Of a stretch of 64,000 bases of DNA, positions 1-13,000 are shown in pieces. Under the pieces are notes generated by a model, which was given only the letters and a program-made list of their open reading frames with translations, ran no database searches and had not been told where the DNA came from. The position numbers were made by a program, and so were the translations under genes. Source of the DNA: Anisus vortex (taxonomy: Eukaryota; Mollusca; Gastropoda; Planorbidae); the NCBI GenBank assembly GCA_949126835.1, contig OX421497.1, positions 12,743,132-12,807,131 of the forward strand, read 5' to 3'. Positions within the stretch are counted from its first letter, which is position 1. Every line of letters begins with the position of its first letter.

Positions 1-526
1 TTTGAAATCTAATTATGAAAACAAAACTAGTATGAATAAGAACGTGAACCATATATAAACAACTCTATGTTATATAAAAAGTCGGAAGGAATTAAGAGAC
101 ATTATGGCCCCAAATGTATCAATACACAAAAAAAAGGAAAAGAATGACACTCACTAAAAGGTTGTTCAACTCGTACAACGGTCATGAAACCAGATTACAA
201 GAACAAAGATATCAGAAGAACATAGTGCACACCTACACTTCACTTCTTAGCTTAGGTAGGTTTTCAGAGAAGAAAAATCCAGTTCTTGTATACCTATTTC
301 AAATGCTTCTTCTTATCATACACAGGGGAGATAATTTAAATGTATACACATTCCAAGGTTAGACCCATGGTTACCAGCAAATGACATCTTAACATTTCAT
401 AAAAAACAATTCCAAATATCAGCTCATTGGCGGTGGGTAGTAAAATTTAGCACAGAGACAAGTTTCTCTTTAATTTTGTTTACCTCAAAAGTCTAAGAAA
501 GAACCGGGAGCAATAATGTACTGCTC

Positions 527-532
527 TTTATT
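527..532 (-). terminator. Candidate ARID1 polyadenylation signal AATAAA
   Basis: The minus strand reads AATAAA about 770 nt after the stop codon. The 3' UTR would then end near 500-515. Another weaker signal, ATTAAA, lies at 470-475. The 3' UTR could also extend beyond the window. No other gene is visible between 1 and 1302, which is AT-rich. Confidence 0.35.
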
Positions 533-1302
533 ATTTGTGTCCTTGTTTTAAATTTTTCAGAATAGCAAATGTCTTAATGATGAGATACACCTCTGAACAA
601 ATCACAACAAATATAATATATATAATTATATTAAAAAAAGGCAGGTTTTGTGTCATGAAACAGTGGTACTAAAAATGCTCCCCAAGAAGCAGTGGACACC
701 ACTGCTCTAATCAGTAGTAAACAACACACACACAAAGATGTACTTGTAGTTATAGACTATACACTCTAGCCTAATTCAATTTTTGAGCAAAGATACATAC
801 AAAAGACCAAATGTAGTACAATACATGTGAAGTTTCAACTTTTCAATGTTTATGTCAAATGTTTAAACATATCAAATGTTATGTAAAACATAAATAATTT
901 TGTTTTGAATCTGCTTTAAAAAACAAACACATAAAGACTATTGTTATCCAGCTCCAATTTCCATCCATGGTGAAACAGCAGGACAAATATAGTCAATATT
1001 ACAGCTCCTCATTAAACTGAACACAACTTCACAGGCATATAGTTGTCCAGGGATTCGCTATTTATGGATAAAGAACAATTATCCATTTCAAAGAATTTCA
1101 CTATTTAGACTATACTTTAAGTTAAGGGTTCTGTCTGTCTGTTAACAGAATGTCTATGATGGGGAAGACTCACAATGTATTCAGAAACAGAAACCAAATA
1201 CTACAGAGATATGTTTCAAGCTGTGAGTTCTCACATTAAACCAAAGTTCTCAAGTTTATGGGTTGGTTTTCTTTTCCAAACTAACACAACATCATTATCC
1301 TG

Positions 1303-4061
1303 TCAAGAAAACTGGGAACATTCAAACAGTACTTCAGATAATGTATTTGATACACTCTGGTCCAGAATTTGGGACATGACCAAGTTGAGGAGACGGCTCT
1401 GCTGCTGAACGAACATTTTGCGATTATCAGGCACGCGGGCCATGTGCAGTAAGATTGAGGCGGCCCGCCGAAGCATGTCCAGAGAGGTTCCCATCACTTC
1501 AGGATTGCTTTGTAAGACTTCTAGACCCTGTTGGTTTGCTATAGCTAATGCATTTTGTTCAGCTGTCTCTAGAAAGTCTACAAGTAAAGAGACGCAGGGA
1601 TGTTGCAATGCCACAGCACGGGCCGCACTAGTTTCTCCTGGAACCAGCAAGGAGAGGAGTACTATAGAGAACTCCCTAGTAATCTGATGGTTGCGATCAG
1701 CTAATAATTTAACCAAAACATTAAAAAGTTCCAATATTCTTTTGACTGGGGGTGTTGCTAAAAGTAAGTCCACGTTTGTTTCATGAATACACAATTTGCA
1801 GAGTGCCTCAAGAACAAGTCTTTGCGGAGAAAGCACAGATCCTGGTGTTAAAGTTGGCAGTGGATCCCTAGCAACGGAAGCAGGGCAGATAACCCAATGG
1901 AGAAGACCCTCAAGAAGAGGGAAACAGACTTGCTCTGAGAAATTACCCAACATGAGATGTCCACAAATATTGGCTAATATGACAAGAGTATTCTCACGGA
2001 GCTGATCCAGATAGTCCCACCACCAATGTTCATCATCATACACTCTGGGAGGCTCTTCCCTCTCTTCCTCCTCTTCATCACCACTAGGCAACTTCCTTGG
2101 AGGTGGCCTCTGTGGGTGGCTATGGTGTAAGAGCAAAAGACGTCCCAAGACTCTCATGATGCCTGGATGTTTACATATACGAGCCTCATTACCAGGCACA
2201 CAGGAGAGGGATCGAATAATGTTGGAAATACACACACAACGTCTACCAAGTTCATCTCTACTCTCTGGAGTAACACACATTGGAGGGTCATCCCTCAAAA
2301 AAGCCTCATCCTCTACGTGTTCGTCCTCTTTTAGCATTTCTGCAACTATGCTTGCTGATAGTTCCTCAGTTTCAGAGACATAACTTTCACAGACAAAATG
2401 AGTGCTTTCCGATGCAGCCACCTTTTTATTGTTATCAACCAGGGGAGTCTCTTCCTCCATTTTCTCCTCCTTAACGCAACACTCACTAGATTTGACTTCC
2501 TCTTTCACCTCTGTGATAGGGCTGGCATCTGGAACGGCAGTAGAGTCTGCCTCCATGCTTTCACCATTGGTACTGGTATTCACTGCACTAGTTATGGGCT
2601 CAGAAGCCCCACCATCCACTGCCATATCTTCCTCACCATTGATACACTCAGCAGTCAGCACTGGCGGGGAGCTATTGCTACAGTTGTCTATGTCCTTGTC
2701 CTCTGGCTTCTCAGGATTGGAAGTTTCAGCACTGCTCACTACATCTGGATTGGATGGTGCATCATTCTTTACAGATTCTCCATTTTCCTTAGCATCACCA
2801 TTTTTAACATCAGTAGGAGTCACTTGATTCTCCTTTGTTTCCACATTCTCAACCTTTTCAACATTCTCAACCTTTTCAACAGGCTCAACCTTTTCAACAG
2901 GCTCAACTTTGACCTGTACTGGGTCAGTTTCAGTGGTACTTTCTTCACAACTTGTTTCACCATTGCACAATTTAAAATGATTGGCTTCAGGAACTTCTTC
3001 AGGTTTCTTCTGCTCAGCTTCTGGCAGGTGAGCTGGCTTTTCTTTACTAGTCAAGTTTTCTGATGATTCTGCAACTGCTTGGTCACAGCTTTTCTCTACT
3101 TCCGAATTACTAGAATCAGTGAGGGTTTTACTAGAATCAGTGATGGTTTTACTAGAATCAGTGATGGTTTTACTAGAATCAGTGATGGTTTTACTAGAAT
3201 CAGTGATGGTTTTACTAGAATCAGTGATGGTTTTACTAGAATCAGTGATGGTTTTACTAGAATCAGCGATGGTTTTACTAGAATCAGTGATGGTTTTATC
3301 ATTGGCACCAACACTGTGTAGCTCTTCGAGCTTTGTTTCCGTTATTTCACTGCTGTTATTGTTACTCTCATTAACAGCATCCCTTTCATTACTAACTTCT
3401 TCACAACTTTTGCTATCGCCATTTTTAGCTTTCTTCTCATCAACACCAACAGCATCCTCGTTAGTTAAATTCTCTTTCCCATCTTCCTCTTCTTCATTTC
3501 TTGCTCTTTTCCTTCGAAACTTTCCCGAAAGAAAGATATTTGATTTGTGACTCTCCAAGTGAGTGAGAATGTGGTCAGTGATGTCCCCACCGCCAGTTAT
3601 CCAGTGGTCTGGTTTGCTGCTGAAGTCACTAAACAAATCCCAATCTTTGGACTCTAGTACAGAAGTGTCTGACGGATTGGAGTCTATTTTCACAGGCAAC
3701 CCTTTGCGGGACACCATTGTGTAGTTGGAACCAGATAATCTGAACAGTTTTAGATCCTCTTTTTTATCAGCTTCATTGTCCTCAGATTTTAGTTCAGACA
3801 GAAGCTTTGATTTCTGTTTTTCATTGAACCTTCTCCTGGACTGGCCTTCCTCCAGGTCCTGGAACTCTTCAAATATCTGCATCAGACAATGTCTGAAATG
3901 TTCAGTGAGCACTTCTAGTAGACCAGGTAGTGTGTTCAAACTGAAATAGCTGTATGTCACATCATCGTACAGGAGTATATTCAGGGTATCCAATGCCCAG
4001 GTACTTTCAGCCAAAAGTCCAGACTTGAGAGCCAGCATTAATCTCCAGGCTTCAAATGGTG
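1303..4061 (-). CDS. ARID1: ARID1 coding exon 17, BAF250_C domain and stop (residues 1720-2638)
   Basis: This 2759-nt terminal exon starts APFEAWRLMLALKSGLLAES, the vertebrate PEAWRVMMSLKSGLLAES block, and includes WALDTLNILLYDD and GGGDITDHI. It then carries a 420-residue acidic Ser/Glu-rich insertion with a basic KFRRKRAR cluster, nine DSSKTIT-type repeats (about residues 1974-2038) and VEPVEK/VENVEK repeats. The conserved C-terminal helical region follows (CISNIIRSLSCVPGNE, WWWDYLDQLRENTLVILANI, SPQRLVLEALCKL). Human ARID1A has only about 120 residues in place of the insertion. The acceptor is TTTCTTTTTAG and the stop is TGA at 1303-1305. Confidence 0.97.
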
Positions 4062-7000
4062 CTAAAAAGAAATGTTTAAATGCAATGGTTTAATATGATA
4101 CTAAAATAAAAGCATGCAGTGAAAGAATTATAAATGAAACAAATATTTAGCTCAAAATCACTAAAAAAAACTAAACATGTTTTCAAAATTGAAGTTTGTG
4201 TGTTTTAACCCTTTATCTACTGAAAGATTTTTATTGAAAGTATTTTAATTTCACATTTAGAATGGGTATGACAATAGAACTGATCTTAGTAGCTTTGAAA
4301 CATTTACTTGGGAGGATATATTTCTCAAAAGAATTGACACTAACAGATCTTTAATGACCTCTGTCATTCAGTCCTAGTTTTATGCCAAACATATTATTTG
4401 TATGTAAAAGAAATATCTTTAAATTGTTATAACCAATACCTAAATCCTTGTGAGTGAGTTTCTTTCTCTTTATGGTGGAAATATTGATGCCTTCCACACA
4501 ATCACTTGGAAAGACAAGTTCCTTTTTTGTCACTGGTGGTACAGGCATGCCTGCATATACAGGCTAAAGAATAAAAAAAATTAAATGAAATGTAGAACTT
4601 CAAGTCAGGAGACTTTCTTAAACTCTGTTATCAATAAACTGGTTCTATCATTTTACTTGTATTATCAGCAGTATTCAATAACATTTACTTACAGGCATTT
4701 TCTGTTGTCCAGCAAAAGAGCGAGGTTGCACTTCTCTACTCTGTGGAGAGTTTCTATGGCCCATCTGTCGACCATAAGCTCCCATTGGTGGAGTAGAGGG
4801 TGGTGCAGGGGGCATGTAACCAGGACCAGTCTGGGGCATTCTTGATCTCTGCATTGGTGACCATGGCGCTCCATCACGAACTGAACACAAAAGAGATTAG
4901 AAAAATTCCATTATAGCAATTATGACCAAAGCATTACAATTTCCTGTACACTTTAAGTCTTTTCAATTTATATATATCTAAATATTCTAGTCATAGTAAG
5001 CATTGTTTTAAATTTGTTCATTCAATTTGATTTATTTGAAAATTTGTTATTCCTAAATCAACTGAACTCCAAGACCACAATGATGTATTAAAAAAGTACA
5101 TCTAATTCCTAGAGACATTACATAAGAGATATATTAACTTCCACATCTAAAAGGAATAAATGAATGTACATTTTGTAAAGGTGGGGCTGATCTGAATCAT
5201 ACAATTTCCATCATAATCATAAGTATTTTGTTAATATTTTGATCTATATTTTTTTTTTGAAATTCAAGGCTATAATTTTTTTTAATATGCAAACTAACTT
5301 ATGTTAATATTTTGTTCTTGACAAAATTGAGTGTCAAAATGTACAAAATTCATTTTGCTTTTGACTTCAGACATAAAGAAAAAAAAAATTTTCAATTATT
5401 GAGAAAAAAAAAAAGCAAAAGCTAGCTGCAGAAAATTATTCCGACAAAATATGCATTGGGAAAAATTAGGATTTTCTCTGCAAATAGTTACATCTCTGCT
5501 TTTATCATTAGAGAGATAAAGAATTTTTCATTTTAGAGATAAGGGATATTTTAAGTTTATATGTTCTTCATATTTATGTTTATATTTTCGACTACAGAAA
5601 AACATTTTTTTCTGAAATGTATAGGAATGAAGAAATCATACCATCTGGTGAAGGTGCCTGTCTTTCCGATGGCCCTGAACCGTATGGCATATGATTACCC
5701 ATGTTTGGATTAGTCCAATCTGTGTATTGATTAGGGCCTGAGTAATAAAACAAATATTTTCACATTGCAGTGGGATTTCTTTCAATTCTCTAAGCACAAG
5801 TCAAATAACCAAACAAGTATGTGTGGTAATCAGTGGCATAGCCAGAATTTGTGACAAGTCTGTTGGTGGTGCCAATTTTGTAAGACCATATAGTCTTAAT
5901 GTGCATCAATAGAAGATCAGTGCTATTCAGTTCTTCAAGAATGGATCTCAATTCTTGGAAGCACTAGTCTATTCTACTAATGTTAAGTCACACTGACTTA
6001 GGTAAGTGTAAATGAATGCATTGACTGTAAGCTAATATCTTTTTTCACTTGGCTATGCCACTAACAACAAAACTAAAACAGTATTATTATTTGATGAAGC
6101 TTAACCCATTTTTTTAATAAAGAAGACAACTTCTTTTGAAAGCTTGTCCTTTGCTATAAATAGTTAACTGTGTGCATGAATAAAACTACATTGTAGCATT
6201 TTATTGGGATCTATCCAGGCACAGAAAGTGAAATTGTATCAAATTCAATAAGTTTTTATTTATTTATTTTATCTACCAAAAGTACTACATTTTTTAAAGC
6301 ATAACTAAGTTTAGTTAATAGATGGCCTAAATCTGTTATAGCTTTTAAAGAAATGCTCATGTTTCTCAACTTTAAATTCACCAGAATCATTTAAAATGTC
6401 TGACAAAAAAATCGGTCATTTACAAATATCAAAAAATGTCTACCTGATTCATCAGGGAAACGTTTACTGGGTGTCCCGTAAATGTTGCTAGGTCCTGGTG
6501 GTGGTCTTGGTCCAGTGTAAGGACTACCTTGAGTCTGAGGGTAGCCTGGATATTGTGGGCCTGGGTATCCTGCTTGACTTTGATATGGTGGACCTTGTGG
6601 AGGAAACTGAGCATCACCAGGCTGAGATGGCCTCATTCCCATGGCTTGTGGCGGGGGTGGGCCAGGAAAGCGTGAGCCTGGGTACATGGGTGCACTGCTC
6701 TCTCCAGGCTGTTGCGGGGGTTGCTGAGATGGTGCCATGCCAGGTGTAGGTCCAGATGGCCTTTGCATATTGGGACTAGACTGATCAAACCTGTTGAAAG
6801 AAATACATTTATTCCTTTACCTTATTCAATTTATGATATGCATGCAATCAAAACATATTCATGATTATAATAATAAAGAATAAGAAACCAACAACATACA
6901 AGCTCACACTTACCTATCTGGTCTTTCAAATGTCTGACCGAATCCAAACTGACCAACACTAGATGACGGTGGTGGTACATTTGGTTGGGCAGAGTTGGGA

Positions 7001-10000
7001 GGATATCCTACCCCCATTTGTTGATCAGGACCTCCGTAGCCACTAGATGTAACAGGACGATTAGCAGTACTAGTGTTGGTTGTATTACCCATTGAGCTTT
7101 GTTGCATGCCAGGGTAAGTGGAGGACATAGGAGAAGAAGTTGGTAAGGTCTGGGGAGGTGGTGTCATTTGAGGTGGCATCCCACGCTGCATGTAACCAGA
7201 ATCGTCAGAGAACGGATCTTGAACACTTATACTATCTGAAGTGACTGGCATAGGGCCTGATACGTTGTGTGGAGGCAGTTGTGGTCCTCCACTATTGCTA
7301 GTAGGTGGCATCGGCCCACTTTGTGGCATCATTGGGCCCCCATAGCCGGGTGGCCCACCAGACATCATCTGAGATCCCATCATATTTCCTCCGCTAGAAT
7401 TGGGAGGAATCATCCCTTGCTGGCCGTGCATCATGCCCGGACCTGGTCCACCCATCATTCCAGATGGACCCATTTGGGGGCCACACATCATGCCGCTGTG
7501 CGGTGGCCCTCCCATCATGTTGTTGGCACCCATCATCATGTTGGAACCACTCATGTGAGGATTGGGCATATTACCATCAGGATTCTGCATGTAAGGTGGG
7601 GGCATGTTGGGTGGATAAGACGATTCCATTTGATTATTGGGGACGTTGGCAGGGTGGAATGAATCATTTGAGTTAGAACCTATAAAACAAAAAAAAAAAG
7701 CATCTTTAGTCTTGATACACAAAGTAAGGTATTGCTGCTATTCTTATTTCCACAATGATAAACTAAACCATTCCTAAGTATAAACCAAGAAATTACCTGG
7801 AGACGGGGCACGTTTACTTTTCTGTTCCCTCTTGTGGGCCAACTGAGCCTCCATTTGGGCCAGAATGGGAGCCGGGTTAATCCCACCTCTGTCATATTTG
7901 CACTCATAATTGAACAGGTATCTAATGTAGTTTTTCTTCAGTGTAAACGCTGCACTGGCCGATGTACCAATATTTACAACTGTGCAGATGTCTCTCCATT
8001 TTTTGCTCCTAGTCACCTAAAGAAAATTAGTCCAATCCATTTATCAGAAAATCTGGTCAACTGATTATTACATGGAAATTTAATAAAAAAAGAAACATAG
8101 ATGATTTTTTTAAAATGAACAGTTCCACTTACTTCTTCAAAACCTCCTTTTTCTTTAACACAGAAATAAAGTTTATAGAGATCAAGAGGAGTTTTGCTGA
8201 TTACGGGCAAGGCTGTCACTGGCTGTCCACTTTCTTCCAGAAAACTGAGAACTCTCTCCAGAAACATGCGACGGTCTGGTTCCGGTCCCAATTCATACAG
8301 CTTTGTTAAGTCTGATGAGGATTTCTGTTTAGGAAAGTGAGCAGTCATGAGTATACAAGGGAATTTACAAGAACACAAAGCAGCATTAAAATGAGAGATG
8401 TCTATGTTATTTGGGTTTCAAAAAAATATGAATTACATCAGTACAAAAGAATAACTGTATAAACTTTTTTTTTTTATATTCTAAACATTAAAATGAACAT
8501 TATTTTATTATCTTCACATTTAAAAACTGAATTATATTTTAAACTGTCATTTCCAATTACGGTAGATTAATTCCCATGAAATGTATAGGTATATCTAAGT
8601 TATTTTATTTGTTTGTATACTGTATTAAGCTAGTTTAGTATGTCAGTAATGTAAATTAGAACAACCAGAATAAGTCCAATAGAATAGTACTCATGCAATC
8701 TTATACAGCATTCTCCACTTTACTGCATTTGTATCAGATCATTTACACCAGTTTTAATAATATTAATAGTAAACAATATTTTGATCAACTACACATAGAA
8801 ATGATTACGGTAAGTTATGTCTACAATAATTTATATTTAAAATATGCATTAAATACTGTGAAAAAGAAAGATATAAATGTATATATATATAAATATCACA
8901 GAAAATGCTGGGGAACATCAAAGCAGGTTCAGCAGATAAAGAGAATTTGTTTTTTAAAACCATTTAAATAAGAGTATAGGAAATTAATAATACAGTTAAA
9001 ATGTTTCAAAGGATTTATAATCACGGATAAAACGATTCATAAGTGTTGGAAATTGTCAAAAACATCTGCGAAGCTGACACTGTAACCTAATCCACTAAGA
9101 GCATTATTACTATAAAAGAAATACATTACTAAACAGAATAAACGGCTAATAAACTGATTTCAAAAAGAACAATAAAGTAATAAAAAATGGCAAACAAAAT
9201 ATAGTATAACAAAAATAAAACACATAAAAAAAACAAGAAAAAAAAAACGAGGCATTAACGAAAAGCCAATAAATTGTCCATGCTTCTACTGATTGAATCA
9301 AGTCAGGAGGGAAGGAGAAGAGGAACAAGTAGACTTGCTTCTACACTTGGAAGCTTAGACTAGAAATGGAAGCATTGAACTTGTTCTTCCCTGAATGACC
9401 TCTTAGAGAAAACATGCAAATCATTGAGAAATGAACTGAATTTATCAGTTTAACTGTCTGATACTCAAACAAGGTGGCGCAAACCTTTCTCTTGTACTAT
9501 TAAAGAATGGGGATGAGAAAAAGTTGGAACATAAACATAATCATATGTTCAAATGTTGTTGTTTTTTTAAATAAAAAAAATAAATTTTAACACTCCTAAA
9601 TGACTGCTTCAAAATGAACATAAAAAGATGCACAGACAAGGCAAATAAAGATATAATAAAGCATAATCAAGATTAGTTGCAACTGGCCATAATGTAAAGC
9701 CTGCTTCTAGTGCACAAAATCCACAATCCTGGAGAAACCCCCAGACTCTAGATAATTCCACAAATTCTCTATGTCAGCTAAATGATCTAAAATAAGGATC
9801 ACTTGTTAGAAGACTATAAACCTATGCACCAAATAGATAAAACAGTGCAAAAAAAAAAACACAACAAAACAACAAATTATAAGAGACTGCAAGGCATTTT
9901 AAATGACACCTTCTCCGTCAAACATTTCAAAACATTAAGAGACACCAAATACACAGATTTTTTTAAAGCATTGAAAATTAATTTTCTATGATAATGATTT

Positions 10001-13000
10001 TTTTTTTTCACAATTATGTATGGTGTTGTAAGGAAGGTGTTTCTCAGTGATTTTTACATTATTAACAGTCTTTTATTTTTTTACAATTTCATGTAAACAT
10101 CTCATTTCAATGAATACATTTGGTGTCTCAATGGGGTAAAAAACAAAGCATAAGTAGCATGAGAGATAAGAGGCATGGTAGTAACATAAAACAACACTGC
10201 TGCGGCAAATTCTGCAGGTAAAAAGGGTAGAGTATTAAGGCAGTGATGGGCAATTAGATATTTTTTTTAAAGTGTCGCTATCACCAACGACAAGGGGAAA
10301 CAAAAAAAACAAAAAAAGGAACAAATACAAAAAGTGGTAACACGAGCGTTCCCAAAAAAAAAAAACTAGGTATTTTTTTCAATTCTGAGCATAAAATATT
10401 CCGTGCGGCCACTTACGAGGGCCCCAGGGCTGTTGGGTTCCTCTGTGTAGTGTGGCCCTGCCGAGCCGGCACGAGGCTGGCCCTCCGCCTCCTACAAAGT
10501 TGGCCAAAAAGGAAAGAGAAAAAAAACAAGAGGAGGAAGAGAGTTAGGCTGGTGAAATGTAAAGGTGATGGGTGTGGCACAACACAAGGAACAAACATTG
10601 AGCTGAGATTCTTTACTCGGCACTTCATCAAATTTAAAAGTAGCACTTTAGCAAATCCTCAAGTCTATCAAAAACTAATACTTTTTAATGGCATCATATT
10701 TGGCTCGCTGAAAATAGTTGTATTTTTTTTTTTTTCAATTTATCTCTGTGCATATTCTGCGACACACAAAGCAGCAGAAAGCATTGGTTGAACAAATATA
10801 TAGTAGATATTTTGAACAGTGAAAAGTGTGAAGTGTTCAAGGAGATAGTTGTGTGCAGGGTTCTCACATTTTTTTCTGGAAAAAAATCAAGGCTGTTTCC
10901 AGACTATTTCAAGGCTATAATAGCCAAATTCCAGGCTGCTGGACTACGTTATTTGGAAAATGTTCACACGCCTCCTCCCCCTAAGTGACCTAAATATTGC
11001 GTGAATGAGGTATTAATCTAAGGCATGGTCAGTGGGCGTTTATGGCGTATAAAAATGGGATTGGCGTTTTTTTTTTAACTTGATTTTTATACAAAATGTA
11101 GATATAAATATAGATTTAGATAAATTTCCAGGCTGATAGGCTATTTTTCCAGGCTAAAATGCCAATATTCAAGGTTGTCCAGGCCTTGATTTGTTTTTTT
11201 GAAACTCCAGACTTTCCAGACTGTGTGAGAACCCTGCGTGTGTTTTCCCCCATAGTTATTCTCAGTCAATGAAAGTGTTTTGCTCAAACTTTACAGTGTA
11301 ATATGTACATGTATATAAATAAACATGTCTAAACAAAAAAATATGTAATAATATCAAATTATCAATTTCATACTATTCACACTCATCTAATACAGAAATG
11401 ATCTTGTATCATTAAAAACAAATTTGTAAAATGTAGAAATGAATTTGTAAATCATAATGATGCAACTTATCAAAATAGGCAAACGATTTGATAGTGAACA
11501 AGACATGAAAATTTTTTCTCTCTGAATGTCATGCATTTTTATAGTGAAAGACTTGGTAGAGCTAAATGAAAACATGTCCTTCCAAAAAAACAAAAAAGAA
11601 AGTAAAAATAGCTAAACAAGAAGGAATGGAGTAGACATGAACAAAATAAAGACATAACAAATGACTGATTTCATATTGAGCTAACTTGTTTTTATTATAC
11701 TGTTGCCTTTTTTTAAAAGTGAAATAAATGATGTCTACAGGTTGATAATTTAATTATGTGTTGAGGAGTGTTAATGCCAATGCTATGTCCAGTTGTCTAG
11801 TTAATTAGATATTATGGAAGACAACTGAACACAGGGAAAACAGGTTAGTAAAAAAAAAAAAAAAGAAAGAAAAAGAACTCTGTTGATCATATAACAAAAA
11901 GGTATTTGATAAGCTGGCTTATTGGAAGTATTGAATAAGTGTCAAATGTACACAGCAAAGAGCATTATAACACACTAAGGATGTGATTGGAGGTGTGTGA
12001 GGTAACAAAATAAAAAACAAGGAACGATTTGTTTACCTTTACCTTCTTTTTCTTCTCTGGCGGCTCATCTGATAGTGTATTGGTGCCAGCATTCACATTA
12101 TTATTGTTGTTGCTCATTGCTGGCATGCAGTTCATCTGTTGATGTGGAGGCATTTGGCTCATCATTGGCATATTTACATTGTTGCCACCAGCGTTCATAC
12201 CTGGATGTCCTGTCATCATCGGGCCATTATGGCTCATCATAGGCCCGTTCGGACCCATCATCGGGCCGTTCTGGTTCATATTCATGTTTGCTCCTACCAT
12301 ATTCGGGGGCATCATATTGTGCGATCCAACCATATTGGGCCCCATCTGACCCCCAATGTGACCGGGATTCATCATGTTGCTCGGCGGCATGCCATTGGAC
12401 ATCATTCCATGCGGGCCAGGCCCCATGCCGTGGCCCATAAGATGTGGAGGTGGGCCACCAGATTGAACCATCATGTGAGGGTGAGGGTGGTGGGGCATTG
12501 ATGTAGAAACACTTGTGACAGGAGACATAATGCTTTGTGTTACAGATGTTAACATTGGGCCTGGAAGTTTGAAAAACAAAATTATTTATTTTTAACATTT
12601 TTAATAAAAAAAAAATACATGGATGAATAATAAAATCTTTTTTTGTAAGAACATCATGTAAGGCACAAAATATTTTTATCAAAGAGAATTCAATGAAAGT
12701 TAATAAACATTTTGGGATATAAAAACTATACAGTGTTTTAGTAGTCATTAATCTGACTGTATTTACGACATAGTAAATTACCTGTGCTGGCTGTGGTGAC
12801 AACAGTGCTGCTGGATGAAGGCATCAATGACATGGCAGATGACATAGAGGAAGGAGGTAATGGAATTCCACCGTCGCTATAAGGCATCTTGGGCTCGGGA
12901 ACCATATGATGATGAGAATGTTGCATGTGCTGGTGATGTGGCAGATGACTAGCCATGTGCCCGGGTGGGCTGATGTTTTCTAGCGTCCTTGAGGTATCCC

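Noticed and set aside
114..362. An 82-codon plus-strand open frame in the 3' region of ARID1
   Set aside because: No recognisable domain and no promoter; it is likely chance in ARID1 3' UTR antisense.
2398..3063. A 221-codon open frame antisense to ARID1 exon 17
   Set aside because: It is complementary to a conserved coding exon and has no recognisable protein features.
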